DNA of 64,000 bases, taken from contig CM050648.1 in NCBI GenBank assembly GCA_027574665.1, forward strand, positions 50,143,200-50,207,199. Direction: 5' to 3'. Position numbers and translations under genes: made by a program. Positions 14,340 to 24,490 of this stretch are shown here, one piece after another (position 1 is the stretch's first letter; each line of letters starts with the position of its first letter). Source of the stretch: Rhynochetos jubatus. Its lineage: Eukaryota; Chordata; Aves; Eurypygiformes; Rhynochetidae. The notes beneath the pieces are model-generated. The model saw only the letters and a program-made list of their open reading frames with translations. It was not told where the DNA came from and searched no databases.

Positions 14340-14600
14340 TAATTGTGCTGAACTCCGGCAAACTAGTTGGAAGTTTCCGGAGGAGGCGTTTCAAGCCCGT
14401 GCAGCGTGTCTTTAGTGAAGGGCAGCGTGCTCTCCGAGCCGCACAGGGGATCTCGACTGTAATATTGTGTTCTCCCTGGGTGTACCGCGCTCCCGTGTCC
14501 CTGCCGTGTCCCTGCCGGCGGGAGCTCCAAATTCAGCTTTCCCCGCCTGCCTGAACTCCCACTGCCGGGGAGGCGGGGAGCTGGCTGCACACAGGGCAGA
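14340..14600. promoter_or_regulatory. CpG-dense pocket in the intron
   Basis: About 18 CpG dinucleotides fall in roughly 240 bp, many times the density of neighbouring sequence. It includes a small direct repeat of gtgtccctgcc and a GCCGGCGGG cluster. It is too short to call a classic island with confidence. It could be an intronic promoter or enhancer, or simply GC-rich sequence. Confidence 0.25.
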
Positions 14601-16844
14601 GAGACCATCAGAGTCGGGATCTGCTGTGTGGGTAATGGAGGAGAATTTTTGCCCTAAATTTTTAAACACAACACCCCTCGTAAAGCCAACAACAGTTCAT
14701 AACTGGGATTAATGTTTGCAATTTTCAGTCACTTAGACATGGAGTCTCCAATAGATGGCTTTCGGTGGAGTGGAATATGGCTCTCCGTGGGATTACAGAA
14801 TTTTCCTCCTTTTTCTTATCCCTCTCCTCCCATCCTTCGCCTGCTTGTCTTGTCAATGTTACGTTTCTGAACTGCTTCTACTTTGTATTTTTTTGCCACG
14901 TAGCCCAACAGGTATTTCTCCCTCATCCCTCACATTTGGGGAGTCTTAATTACTTTGGAAAATGGGGTTTGTTTTGGCTGTTTGCAATAACTATAGTTGC
15001 CTTTTTAAGGCCTAAACTGCTCAAAGCATTCCCTCATGTGCGTGTCCTGCCCTGTCTCGTTTTTCTCTGCAACACTTGGGTTTTTTTCTATTATCTCTTC
15101 ATTATCTCTAGAGGATCTCATTTTGCACCAGGGCATGGGAGTCAGGGACACCGCGAGCAGGAGTGAGTCAGTCCTTAAGCCGTGTTTTATTTTGTCTCCA
15201 TTGTATTTGAACCTTTTTATTTTTTAATGAAAAATGTCATTGCAGCCAGAGTTACAGCTGCACTTCTAAAACACCTTTCGACTGCTTCATATGCAGCTGT
15301 TCATCCAGCCCCAAACTGATTATGCATTTTTCAGTTGGTGGTAAGAAATAAAAAGTGGGCATGACTGATGTGCTTGATCTCAGTGGATTAGAAACAAAAG
15401 ACCCCCACAAATACCTCTCTGCCATGTAACAACTGGTGTATAACTTCACCTACTCAGGGGCAGAGAAAGAATCGGGAATCAGGCTGCCACCTCATATTTA
15501 ACTTGTCCTGTTGTTCCTAGGTACTGCGGGGTCCCCAGTAAGCCTGCGGTGTCACGCTGTAAGTGCTGCAATAAATGGACACAACAGGATGACAAAAGGG
15601 CTGACTGTCAAGCTTAACTCTTAATTTCCTTGCTTTTGTGGTTTAAAGTCAGAGCCCATTACCTGTGACCAGCCAACGTGTTAGTCTGCAGCTATTGTTA
15701 CTGCTTTGCAGCATTTTGAAATGATTTTATGGGAAGGATAAGCAGCTAGATGAAATCAAGTGGTAGAGTGTATTTTTTTAACACTCTCTGGCCTTGGACA
15801 GTCTGGAATTCCTGCCATCAGCATTAAATCATGTTGTATTCACATCTGGAAATTGCATCTTTGAGCGTCACTGGGTCATTTTCCTTTAATCTTGAGAATG
15901 GCACTACATTAAAAATTCCTCAGTCTTACTGTAAGATCCTTTCCTTGCCAAATGTCCCATGAACTATTGTTTGTGTGCGTGCACAGTTTAGGGAGAGGGA
16001 AGGAGGAAGGGAAGGAGAACTCTGGGGCTGGTCTGCGGTCGCGCTGTATTTCACATGTGTTTCACCGAGGCTGTTTTTGTGTGCCTTTTCATGGGTGGCT
16101 CCGGAGGGTATGGTTCAGTAGATGTTCACTTCATTGAAAATGATGACTGCCTTTCGGGAACAGGTTCATCCTAAAGTGCCTTAGTCCAAAGGGGTTTTAA
16201 GACAGATTAACTTAATAAAGCAGAGTGAAGGGACTGGACGTGCTGGGAGCAAATTACGGGATGCGACGCCCCTGCCCTCTGGGTCACTGGCCCAAATGTG
16301 GTGTAGATTACTAGGGGGAAAATTCATCACTAATCAGTGGCTGCCCTGTTGTCGAAGTAGCATACACAGACCTTTTCCAGTTATCTGTGGATCCAGTGTG
16401 CATCGTAGGAGATGTAACACACATGAGATTGGATCCTTGCTCTTAGCTCGATGCTTGTGAAGGATCTGAGTCACTGCTGGCATTGAAATGGCATCTCTCA
16501 CCCCTAAAAGTGGTCACCTCCATTAGAGCAGCGGTCGGAAAGAGGGCGAAACGCATGTTTGCTGCTGGATTTTGGTGATTCCTCGGATGGGAAAGGAGAA
16601 TTTCAGACTCCCAAGTCCAGGCTGTGTCACCTCACACAAGGCACTGCATTCCCGTGAGGGAAAATAGCTGTGGGTTTCGGGGAGCGAAGGAAGGGCTGTG
16701 GCAGCCCCTCCCGTTTTCTCATCCGTCTTTGAGCTCTCTGCTAGGCACAGAATGGCTCTTACTGGAATATACTGCGTATACTGTTTAGGGGGACGTAGGG
16801 TTTAATGCAATAAAACATCTGAAGTGGTGCCGCGGTCTGGGAAG

Positions 16845-16930
16845 CACAGTCCAATTAGCATATTTTGGGTTTGTAGGCAGCAAGGTCTTTTATGTCAAAT
16901 AAATGCATTTCTCCTTTGCATAATTCATAA
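16845..16930. promoter_or_regulatory. AT-rich candidate conserved element just upstream of the last exon
   Basis: Ccaattagcatattttgg, gtcaaataaatgcatttctc and tttgcataattcataa give a cluster of homeodomain/POU-like motifs 0.3 kb before the acceptor. No repeat is recognised. Conservation is inferred from texture only. Confidence 0.25.
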
Positions 16931-17230
16931 ACCATGAGCCGTCTGTAAGCGGGCACCAGAACCGCCGACCTGGCGTGCAGTTGGACTGGGGCGGGCCAGC
17001 CCAAACCTACCTAGAGAGAGCACCTTGCGGTTCTCGTGGCACACGGAAAGAGCACCGGTGGGAAACAGCTGGGGAAAACTCCTCGCTTTGATACCGACGC
17101 TGCTTCTGGCTGCTTTAAAACAAGGAGGGGTCAAACATACTCCGTTTCCAGTCCATCGTGTTGTGAGATGTGTTGGGAGGATTGGTTTTGCGTCTGTCTT
17201 TCACACAGAAATGCCTGTCCTGTGACTAAG

Positions 17231-17254
17231 CTGTTTCTTTTATTTCCGTTGCAG
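17231..17254 (+). other. Splice acceptor (polypyrimidine tract plus AG)
   Basis: A T-rich tract (ctgtttcttttatttccgtt) runs straight into GCAG, with the AG at 17253-17254. This is a textbook vertebrate 3' splice site. It is followed by about 800 nt that end at a canonical poly(A) signal, so it probably begins a terminal exon. The branch point was not assigned. Confidence 0.7.
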
Positions 17255-17284
17255 AATCATACGATGACCCAGCACAGCAGTTAG
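17255..17284 (+). CDS. C-terminal coding tail of an unidentified gene (final exon, phase 0 reading)
   Basis: Read in phase 0 from the acceptor, the exon encodes N-H-T-M-T-Q-H-S-S and then a TAG stop at 17282-17284. I do not recognise this tail and give no gene name. The phase is a choice: a second frame from 17257 stays open to TAG at 17461-17463, and the third frame stops at 17265. Phase 0 is preferred because the sequence after 17284 looks like 3'UTR (AT-rich, with a Pumilio-type site and poly(A) elements), and the longer frame has no obvious protein character. The exon could also be entirely non-coding, as in a lncRNA or a gene whose stop lies upstream. The surrounding desert suggests a developmental regulator, but that is inference. 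Confidence 0.4.
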   Translation, partial: NHTMTQHSS

Positions 17285-17469
17285 TGCAAGGCCCGTCTCT
17301 TCCAGAGAATTCTTTGTGGCACAAAAAGGGAACACGTTTTACTCTTTGCACGAAACTTTTCATTGTTAATGTATATTATTCAGAAACATTGTATTGTACC
17401 ATAAAACTTGTATTATCGAAACTGTTGGATGTTCATGTGTTTGAACTTTTGAGCACCGGATAGACTTCC

Positions 17470-17477
17470 TGTATATA
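17470..17477 (+). promoter_or_regulatory. Pumilio-type response element in the 3'UTR
   Basis: TGTATATA matches the PUF-family consensus TGTANATA and lies about 185 nt after the proposed stop codon. PUM1/PUM2 binding to such sites lowers mRNA stability or translation. One octamer can occur by chance in AT-rich UTR, so function is not shown. Confidence 0.35.
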
Positions 17478-18055
17478 AAGTGTTGCACATGTATTATGTT
17501 GTCTGATACTAAGATGGTCTTATAAAGACAAGTGGACTTGGGCCCTATTCAAGAAAGATACAAATAATAATAATACTGTGTGAGGGGGAAAAAAATAGCT
17601 TAAGAAAAAGTGGCATTTTCAAGGAGGAGGGAGAAGGTAATAGCTACGTTCCATTACAGCTCTGTTTGGCCTTCCTTTCGTTTAAACTTCGGTCTTTTGG
17701 TATACAAACGGATGAATCCAAGACTATTTTTTATTGCTGAAGATTCTTGCAAAAAAACTACGAAGAGACTCTTTCTCACAGAGCAGGAACCCACAGTTGA
17801 ATAAGGCCCGTATATATATTTGTAAGCCTTGCGATATGACAGATAGCATTACCATATATGCAATAGTTGTTATGTAGATTGTCAGAGAAATTTTTTTTCT
17901 GGATACCATTTGAGGCTTTGAGTGTTCAAGACTTTCCTTAATGATTTCACACGGCCAAAATTCTTGAATCAGTTGAACTAACCTGTATGTTACTGTTATT
18001 AATGTTTACTCTGCGGTCTGAACCTGGAGATTACTGGAATTGTTTTCCAAAAGGA

Positions 18056-18085
18056 AATAAATTCAGTTTACCATTATGTGTGAGC
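18056..18085 (+). terminator. Polyadenylation signal and cleavage region
   Basis: A canonical AATAAA at 18056-18061 is followed by ttcagtttaccatta and then a GU/U-rich element (tgtgtgagcgtgcttgtgtc, then tctttttcc) at about 18077-18107. This hexamer, spacer and GU-rich order is the standard vertebrate poly(A) site. Cleavage is expected near 18075-18080. Confidence 0.75.
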
Positions 18086-18435
18086 GTGCTTGTGTCTTGT
18101 CTTTTTCCTTGGGAAGCAGCGTTACTATTACCGCTCCTGTAGTCCTTAAAAGACGACCGAGATCTGGGACGTCAGTGTATCAGGACCTCTGCGCTGCTCA
18201 GGAGGAGTGGGTCACTTTCCTCAAAGCTAGGCGTTTAAATAACTGTAATTGTAGAAACGGATCCTCTGGCCCACTGCAAAGCGACGTGTGCTTGCGAGGA
18301 ATATTCACTGCTTTTTCTGGGTCGGTTGATTTTGCTTGGTTTGGTTTGGTCTGGTTGTCAGTCTCACCAGTTTCATACCCGTACGCTTGACATGCTGGTT
18401 GCTAGCAGAGGCACCGCACATCTTCTGTGTGTAAT

Positions 18436-18650
18436 TACCGGCGTGTGTCAGTGGGGTGTTACGTAGCGAGTTGGGTCTGCTGCTGACAACCGCGAGCTAC
18501 CGCAGCTCTGCCGGTAGCACTGTTGACCTCGCATCCCTCGCTCTCGCTCCCGACGTGGGCGGCAGCATCGGAGGGGGCGCACACCGCGGGATGATGCTGA
18601 CCAGCGCGGTGGCCCCAGGGGAGCTGTCACAAGACCTCGCAGCTTTGCTC
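18436..18650. promoter_or_regulatory. CpG-dense pocket 0.4 kb after the poly(A) site
   Basis: About 20 CpGs lie in about 215 bp, including ACGTAGCGAG, CCGCGAG, CCGACGTGGGCGG and CCGCGGG. The surrounding 3' flank is much poorer in CpG. It might mark a promoter of a downstream or antisense transcript, or an unmethylated enhancer. No TATA box, initiator or first exon can be assigned. Confidence 0.3.
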
Positions 18651-19194
18651 AGGTCTGAATTGGCTCCTGACTGCCTGCGGTTCAGAGAAGAAGAAAGAAG
18701 GGGATAAAAACTCTCCAGTATCCCCCACTACAGCAGCTCACCTACGAAAGAGGACCGAAAACCCATTCTCCGGCTATTGTAGTATCTTACCCTATTGCTT
18801 GAATTGCTGGATTCATCCCATGGAAACCAGTGTTGCTGAAATACTGCAGTTAAAGAGCCGCACAGCACAACAGTCCAAACGGCTGGAGCTGGTTGCCTAG
18901 TGCTGTCAGGGTAGATATAAAGTGTGATTTCCAGTTTGCTGAATGTCACATTTTGACTCTCCGCAGATGGAGGACGGAGGGGAAAGAAGAAAAGGCTGAA
19001 AGTCTCTGGTTACCAGATACTCCAAGAAAAAAGAAATCTCCAGCTTTGAGAATATTGTGCATATTTTGCCAAATACAAAGAAGAAATTCCTGGGTTTTGT
19101 ATGAATATCTCATTTGTGCTGACAAAAGGATAAATACAGGCACGAGTACACGAGGCTTGTAAAACGCCAGTTCTATTTATAAGTCAGAAACTGT

Positions 19195-19400
19195 TCCCGT
19201 CCTTATTCTCATTAATATATTACTCATCTCAGCCAAATTGAATGTGATGATATGTTCTTTATGTTTGACAGATACCTTAAAGGATATAAGACATTTCAGC
19301 CTTCATGTGTGAAAGTGTGACATATTGGTTAAGACTGAAAATAACATGTTTCTAGTAGAGTTCAAGTATATAAGAAATATTACACCCTACTGTTTCTGTA
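19195..19400. promoter_or_regulatory. AT-rich candidate conserved non-coding element
   Basis: This is low-GC, unique-looking sequence with cattaatatattactcatc, gaatgtgatgatatgttc and ttgacagataccttaaagg (a TGACAG MEIS/TGIF-type core). It is an enhancer-like texture only. Confidence 0.2.
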
Positions 19401-20689
19401 AATGCCAGAGTGCCACTGAGTTGAGACAGATGGTAGCTGGGAAAGATGCAATCTTATAATCAAAAGCTAAAATATGTCAAAAATATGTTAGCAAGCAAAA
19501 CATAGCACATTACTAGCGTCTCATGTCATGACAGCTTGCAAAACATGCAAAGATGTTGAATTTCTAGATATGTAAATAAAGGAACAGTAAACAGAGCAAG
19601 AGCAAGCGTGATGAAGACTTTATGCATCGATTGTCCCTCCGGGTCGGTGCAGGGGAATAGAGGGGACTTACGGCCACAGGCAGCCCCAGGTGGCCTCTGA
19701 GAGCTGGCTGCTAGGATCAAGTGCTGGAATCCTCTTACCTTTTCTGCAGGAACAGGTTTCTCAGTGATACCTAAATAGCTGTTTGAATAGATTATGGGAG
19801 ACATCCGAACTTCCCAATGAGAACTGAGTATTCCTTGGGGAATTACCACAGCATTTAGAAAAATCAACAGGAGGGGCAGATCATCTTGCCTTTTGGAAGA
19901 AGAGACACAGTTCTCTGTGTGTACGTTTCAGCCGTAGGATCCCTTTCTCGGTCCTGGGTCAGCAGAAGCTGAGGAGCCACCCCCCTCATACCCTTAACCT
20001 AATGTGAAAGTCTAAAAAGTGTCCAAGAGGTTGTGTGGACAGATTGATGGACAAGGTATCCTTTTACCTCTGGGACTGGCTTTATTCCCAAGATTTCAAG
20101 TGGACGTGAGTTTTGCTGTAAGCGATAGTTTAATAAAACGATTAGTCCTTCCGCTTGTTTGCCAGAGCTGTGTTTAGGAAGCGTCACAGACCTAGAGCGG
20201 GTATAAATACGGGATTTGTACTGCAGAAATGAAGCAAGCTACCCAGATAGTGTCTGAGCACTGGATTTAGGAGGAAACGCACCAATCCTTTACCTGAACA
20301 AAAGGTGGTCTGGGAATAAATGCGTGCTAGGCCTGTGTGACATTTGGCTACCCAAAACAGGAGGTTTTACCATCACGTATGTTTTCATAGCTGGTTGCCT
20401 AAGTTAGATTTGCCAATCCCCTGTAGGTGGTTCAGTTCACAGGGAGGTTATCGGAACTTCTTTCACTGCCGCCTAGTCGAGTGCTCTCATTGCTTTCCCT
20501 GACCTACAAAGCCAGAAGAGAATAGTTCAGAGGCTCTGCCTAGGACACATTAAGTTACCCCATCCTTCTCGATAGCACGTGGAAAGCTGAAATCCTCTTC
20601 CCTGTCCCAGTGACTGGGCTTTTATTAGTAATTCTGGCATGACCACTCACTTTGTTTCATTACCACTGTCCTCAACAACAGAAAAAGAG

Positions 20690-20900
20690 AGACGTCCCTT
20701 CCTTACCAACATATGGCACCTTCTATTTATAACGAGATTAACAATTCATTCACACCTTGATTGAATCCCGCTTTATTGAGATGTCACAACAGATTCTCAC
20801 AGCCTGCAAAGGGAAAGACTTACAAATGTTAATATTGTGACAACCAGGACACATAAAAGTAAATGAATTATAATTGGTGACAATTAAAAATAGCTCAGTG
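20690..20900. promoter_or_regulatory. AT-rich candidate conserved non-coding element
   Basis: The motifs gagattaacaattcattcac, aatgaattataattggtg and gacaattaaaaatagctc, together with attgagatgtcacaac, give a dense set of homeodomain-like cores in about 200 bp. No repeat family was recognised. Function is inferred. Confidence 0.3.
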
Positions 20901-21439
20901 TGAAAACAGAACGCTGTGCTGCCGTCGCAGCCCTGTCTAGGATGAGGCGATGTGAAGGACTCCGCAGAATAAGACCGTCCATGAGTTCGGAAATGTTACC
21001 TTGATTCCCGTCTGATGCGCTCAGTCATACACGGATGCTCAATTAACGTTCACGCGCCCTTTGCATCGTAGTGGGCAACGTGCCATTCTCTTTAAAGTAT
21101 TTGCTTCACTGCTCTGTAACGCCACAAAAACAAACAACTTTAGGCCTATTTTACCAAATCCATTTAATACACCCATTTTCCCTCCCCGTGTCGCTTCCCT
21201 TGTTTGTATGCAGAAGATTTCTTTAATTATTATTACTGCTGTTGCTGCTGTTACTCGTAGTAGCGCACCGCGAACGCTATAGCGATACACTCCCCCAGGA
21301 GCTGGGCGGTCCCCGGCCACCAGCTCTGGCGTGCGGATCTTCTTCTGTGTGTGGCACACAAAAGCCTGACAAGGTCTCACTCATGTTTCAAAGCTCGCTC
21401 TCTTTTCAGAGCTATTTGTTATTGTCTCCACCATCACAA

Positions 21440-22150
21440 GTTTAAAAAAGGAAAGTTAATTAAATATGGAACAAGACTGAGCAACATCTTTTAAACCATC
21501 ATGTCATTAGAACTGGATCCCTCTGAGAGCTGCTTAAAAGGGTTTTGAGAACAATGACTGTTCAATCAGATATTTATGGGCATAGTTATGTAAACACACT
21601 CTTTATTGTCTATGTATATTTAATATAAGATTAATATAATTATCAGTTTTGTACTCGGACTCTCAGGAGACCCAACAAATCACAGTGTTGCTTTGAAAAT
21701 GTCAGCAGAAAAGACAATTACATTGCGAGCAAATATTCATAAATTATATTAAAAAGTCCTGTGAAAATGTACCCTGTGTTTTTAGTTCAGGAAAATGCCC
21801 ACCTTCCAGAGCCATTCATACTTTTTTTGCAGAAAACAGCAGTTAGATGTTCCATTTTTTCTTGACTGCCATCCTTTCTCTCCTTACTCCCCATGCCTTA
21901 ATTGTTTAATGATTGATGCAGGACTGTTTTGATTTTCTTAATTACATTTGTGAACCCGCATTTGATTTGGCAGCTAGGTCATCATTCCTGATGAATTTAA
22001 GATTCATGTTGATTCATTCATCTTTGACATATTTTATTTCCAAACACCTTTGTTCTTTTGGCTTAATTCAACAAAGTTAATTTTCTGGCATAAAATGAAA
22101 GATCATGGTTTTGATTAGATGATAGCTTCTTTCAACCTTATTCACAGCTT
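21440..22150. promoter_or_regulatory. Extended AT-rich candidate regulatory element cluster
   Basis: About 700 bp of unique, low-GC sequence carries many developmental-factor cores: ttaattaaat near 21456-21465, a run of TAAT motifs with ttatca at 21621-21646, aaatattcataaattata near 21731-21748, TGATTGAT (PBX-HOX type) at 21910-21917, and ttcttaattacatttg near 21937-21952. The lack of any known repeat and the density and spread of these motifs resemble ultraconserved enhancers of vertebrate gene deserts. It is the strongest such segment in the window. No conservation data are available here. Confidence 0.4.
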
Positions 22151-24394
22151 TTCTTAATCACTGTCTGGCTTTTTTGACTTCCGCTTTCCTTCTCATAGTA
22201 GTATCTGCCCACAAAGCAGAGCCTTTCAGGCATTTTCTACTCGCTGCGGAGTCTGTCTCCTTCAGAAACTCTTCCTTCTCTTACGACATATGGAGGATCA
22301 GATGGGGTTTTAGAGCTCCTCTCAACAGTGCCTTGTTATTACACTATGTGTTGCTTTGGTATTCACAGGCTGCGGCATCAGAAGAAGAATGACTTGCCCG
22401 GTTTCGGATTTGACAGCTTACGTTTTTCATGTTGTTTGAGGGGGAAGGTCGGAATTGACTTCTGACTTCAACTAAAGCCAATCAGTCTTCTACCCTGTTT
22501 ACGTCTGGCTTCTAAATCCTAAGAGTCTCTCTTCTCTGAGTGATAACATGTTTTCAGAATCTTTCAACACTTCCTTAATTGCTAAAATTTGCGAACAAGA
22601 GAAACGCCCATGCCTAGCTGTCCACCAGTACTTCCCTTGGTCAGGCTTTTTCAATCTGTTGCCTTCTAGCGTTTCCCTCCTCAGGTTTTCAAGGGGAACG
22701 GAGGAGAAGATTAAAGGGTTATCCAGAGGTTACATTCATCTGTTTGTTCATTAGATTCCTGGCTCACTTGGTTGTTCAAAGGAGTGCCTGAACATATGAA
22801 CGACGTTGTTATATTACCCATATTTATTTAATGCACACAGTTTCTCCGGGCTGACTCCTGTCAGGCTTAGAAACGCAGGAGCCAATTTGAAAACCTTCAA
22901 GGCTTTTCTGAGGGAGAAACTGCTAATTATCATCCTTTCCCGAATTTCCCTTTCTTGTTTGCTTGCCTTCAGTGAAGGGAGGGAACAGGCCTTCGGAAAC
23001 CTGACAGGTAAGAATCAGTCTGCTCAGCATACAGCACCACGACTCTGCTTACTTCACTTCTTAGATGCTACTTGATGCTTCTGTAGTATTTGGTGTTACT
23101 TAGCAAGAGCTTTTGTTAAAGATCCAAAATACTTGTGCTAGTCTATCTGCGGCAACACATCCTTGAATTTTTCTCAGTATGAGATACCCAATGTCTCGGT
23201 ACTGGGACCGTATTTCTACCGTTCCCTAATTTGGTCGGAGTTGGCCTAAACCTTTACCCAAGAAATGCGTTCTTTCTACGCCCTTTCTGGGCTATGTTAT
23301 CGCTGTTCCCAGTCTAAGCCGTTGGTCGGTGACAGGCATTTCTTCTGCGGTGTAGGTCAACCCCTGCATGACAAAAATCACAGGGGTTTGCATTATTGTT
23401 CTGTGGTTGTAGCCTCGGTGACTCTGCCTCTTTCAATGATGTCTGCTAGCTGAACGCTTCTAATGGTGGCACTGAAGTTTAGCACAAGAGACTCCTTTGA
23501 GTTGGGGGAACACCCGTGAGATGAAGCGGTGACACCTGGGAAGTGCTGTACCGGGACAGACCCGAGATTCCTCAGGGCCAGGCCTGGCAGCAGCGCTGGC
23601 CGGCAGCAGATGACTGGGGAAAAAAGCGCAGGACTAGGGCGATGGTGTGGTATCTTCGATGTAGTTTCCAAACCGCGTGTGAGTGCTGCCCCAGGACTTC
23701 CTTAGCCAAAAGTGACTCGTCATTTGACAGCTTTGGGTGGCTTTTTCCTTTATTTGTCTAATTAGCTTTTTGAGCCTGCATAAATGTCCAATGCGCACAA
23801 AATGCTGGCACAGGGAGTTTGATTTCTTAACTACGCATTGCGTGAAGAACTATTTCATTTTCTTTGGTTTGAGCCTCTTTCATTTAATCCCATGGCAGAA
23901 AATAAACGACCTGTTTATTCCCTGTTCACCTTCTCCCTGCGACTCAGGCCCACTCTACAGTCCTCTGCCATGGTCGTCTCCTTTCACCCCTCTGCGCTTC
24001 CTCACTGCTCCTCAGTCACCACTGAACAACGCAGACCCTCCTTCCCACCAAATCCAAGGGTCTGCCCGCGTGATACAGGGGAGCACGGTGCGGCGGATCT
24101 CTCTTCGGCTCAGAACGGGGTGGCACATCTTCAAGGTCTGACACAGGACAATCCCATGCAGAGACACAAAGCAATACAACCAGGTTAGCACTGCCTCTCG
24201 CAAGGGCTAATTAACTCAGGACCAGTTAATAGCATCATACCACACTGACACAGCCATCCAGAGCTTGCTCTCTAGCTGCTTGTTTGGGGATCTCGTCACA
24301 GTGTGGTATTCGGTACAGTTATGTCCTGGGGACCCTGCCTTGCACGTAGCCCAGCAACTGGGGAGGTGATGCAGTAGACTCGATTAGCCACTCA

Positions 24395-24490
24395 TTTACA
24401 ACACTTTTAGTTCTGAGCAACTCTCCTGAAGTCATGGGAGTTACACTGGTATCTTACCAGTGTAATGCACCACAAAAATCAGGTACAAAA
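24395..24490 (+). repeat. Old amniote interspersed repeat fragment containing a 10-bp-arm hairpin
   Basis: The string ctctcctgaagtcatgggag followed by ttacactggt, and a later aaaatcagg, matches a sequence type I know as widespread in sauropsid genomes. Its core is TGAAGTCAATGGAGTTACAC. Within it, TTACACTGGT (24441-24450) and ACCAGTGTAA (24456-24465) form a perfect 10-bp inverted repeat with a 5-nt loop. I am not certain of the family name. Similar cores occur near 50.6 and 62.2 kb. Confidence 0.5.

Larger units (their letters stand above)
1..17254 (+). other. Probable last intron (partial) of the gene ending near 18.08 kb
   Basis: This stretch ends at a strong splice acceptor and holds no exon I can recognise. 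Its open frames are short, lack known protein signatures and fall in all six frames. It is ordinary vertebrate intronic sequence with simple tracts (T16 at 3116-3131, T16 at 5882-5897, A19 at 8026-8044, T17 at 13681-13697), one tRNA-derived SINE, one CR1 tail, a CpG-dense patch near 14.4 kb, and AT-rich islands that may be conserved elements. The upstream exon must lie before position 1, or be too short to see without alignment. Intron status is inferred only from the acceptor at its right end. Confidence 0.6.
17255..18076 (+). other. 3'-terminal exon with about 0.8 kb 3'UTR
   Basis: The exon is bounded by the acceptor at 17254 and a probable cleavage site about 15 nt after AATAAA (18056-18061). 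The body is AT-rich and typical of a 3'UTR: repeated TGTATAT-like stretches, ATAAAA at 17401, runs such as ataataataat near 17566-17577, and few CpGs. Long AT-rich blocks such as 17810-17900 and 17990-18076 look like the kind of 3'UTR kept between species, but conservation cannot be tested here. Short alternative isoforms could end after the weaker ATAAAA near 17401. The exon boundaries rest on sequence signals only. Confidence 0.65.

Noticed and set aside
16805-16812. AATAAA as an earlier poly(A) site
   Set aside because: It lies upstream of the acceptor in the inferred intron and has no GU-rich element right after it.
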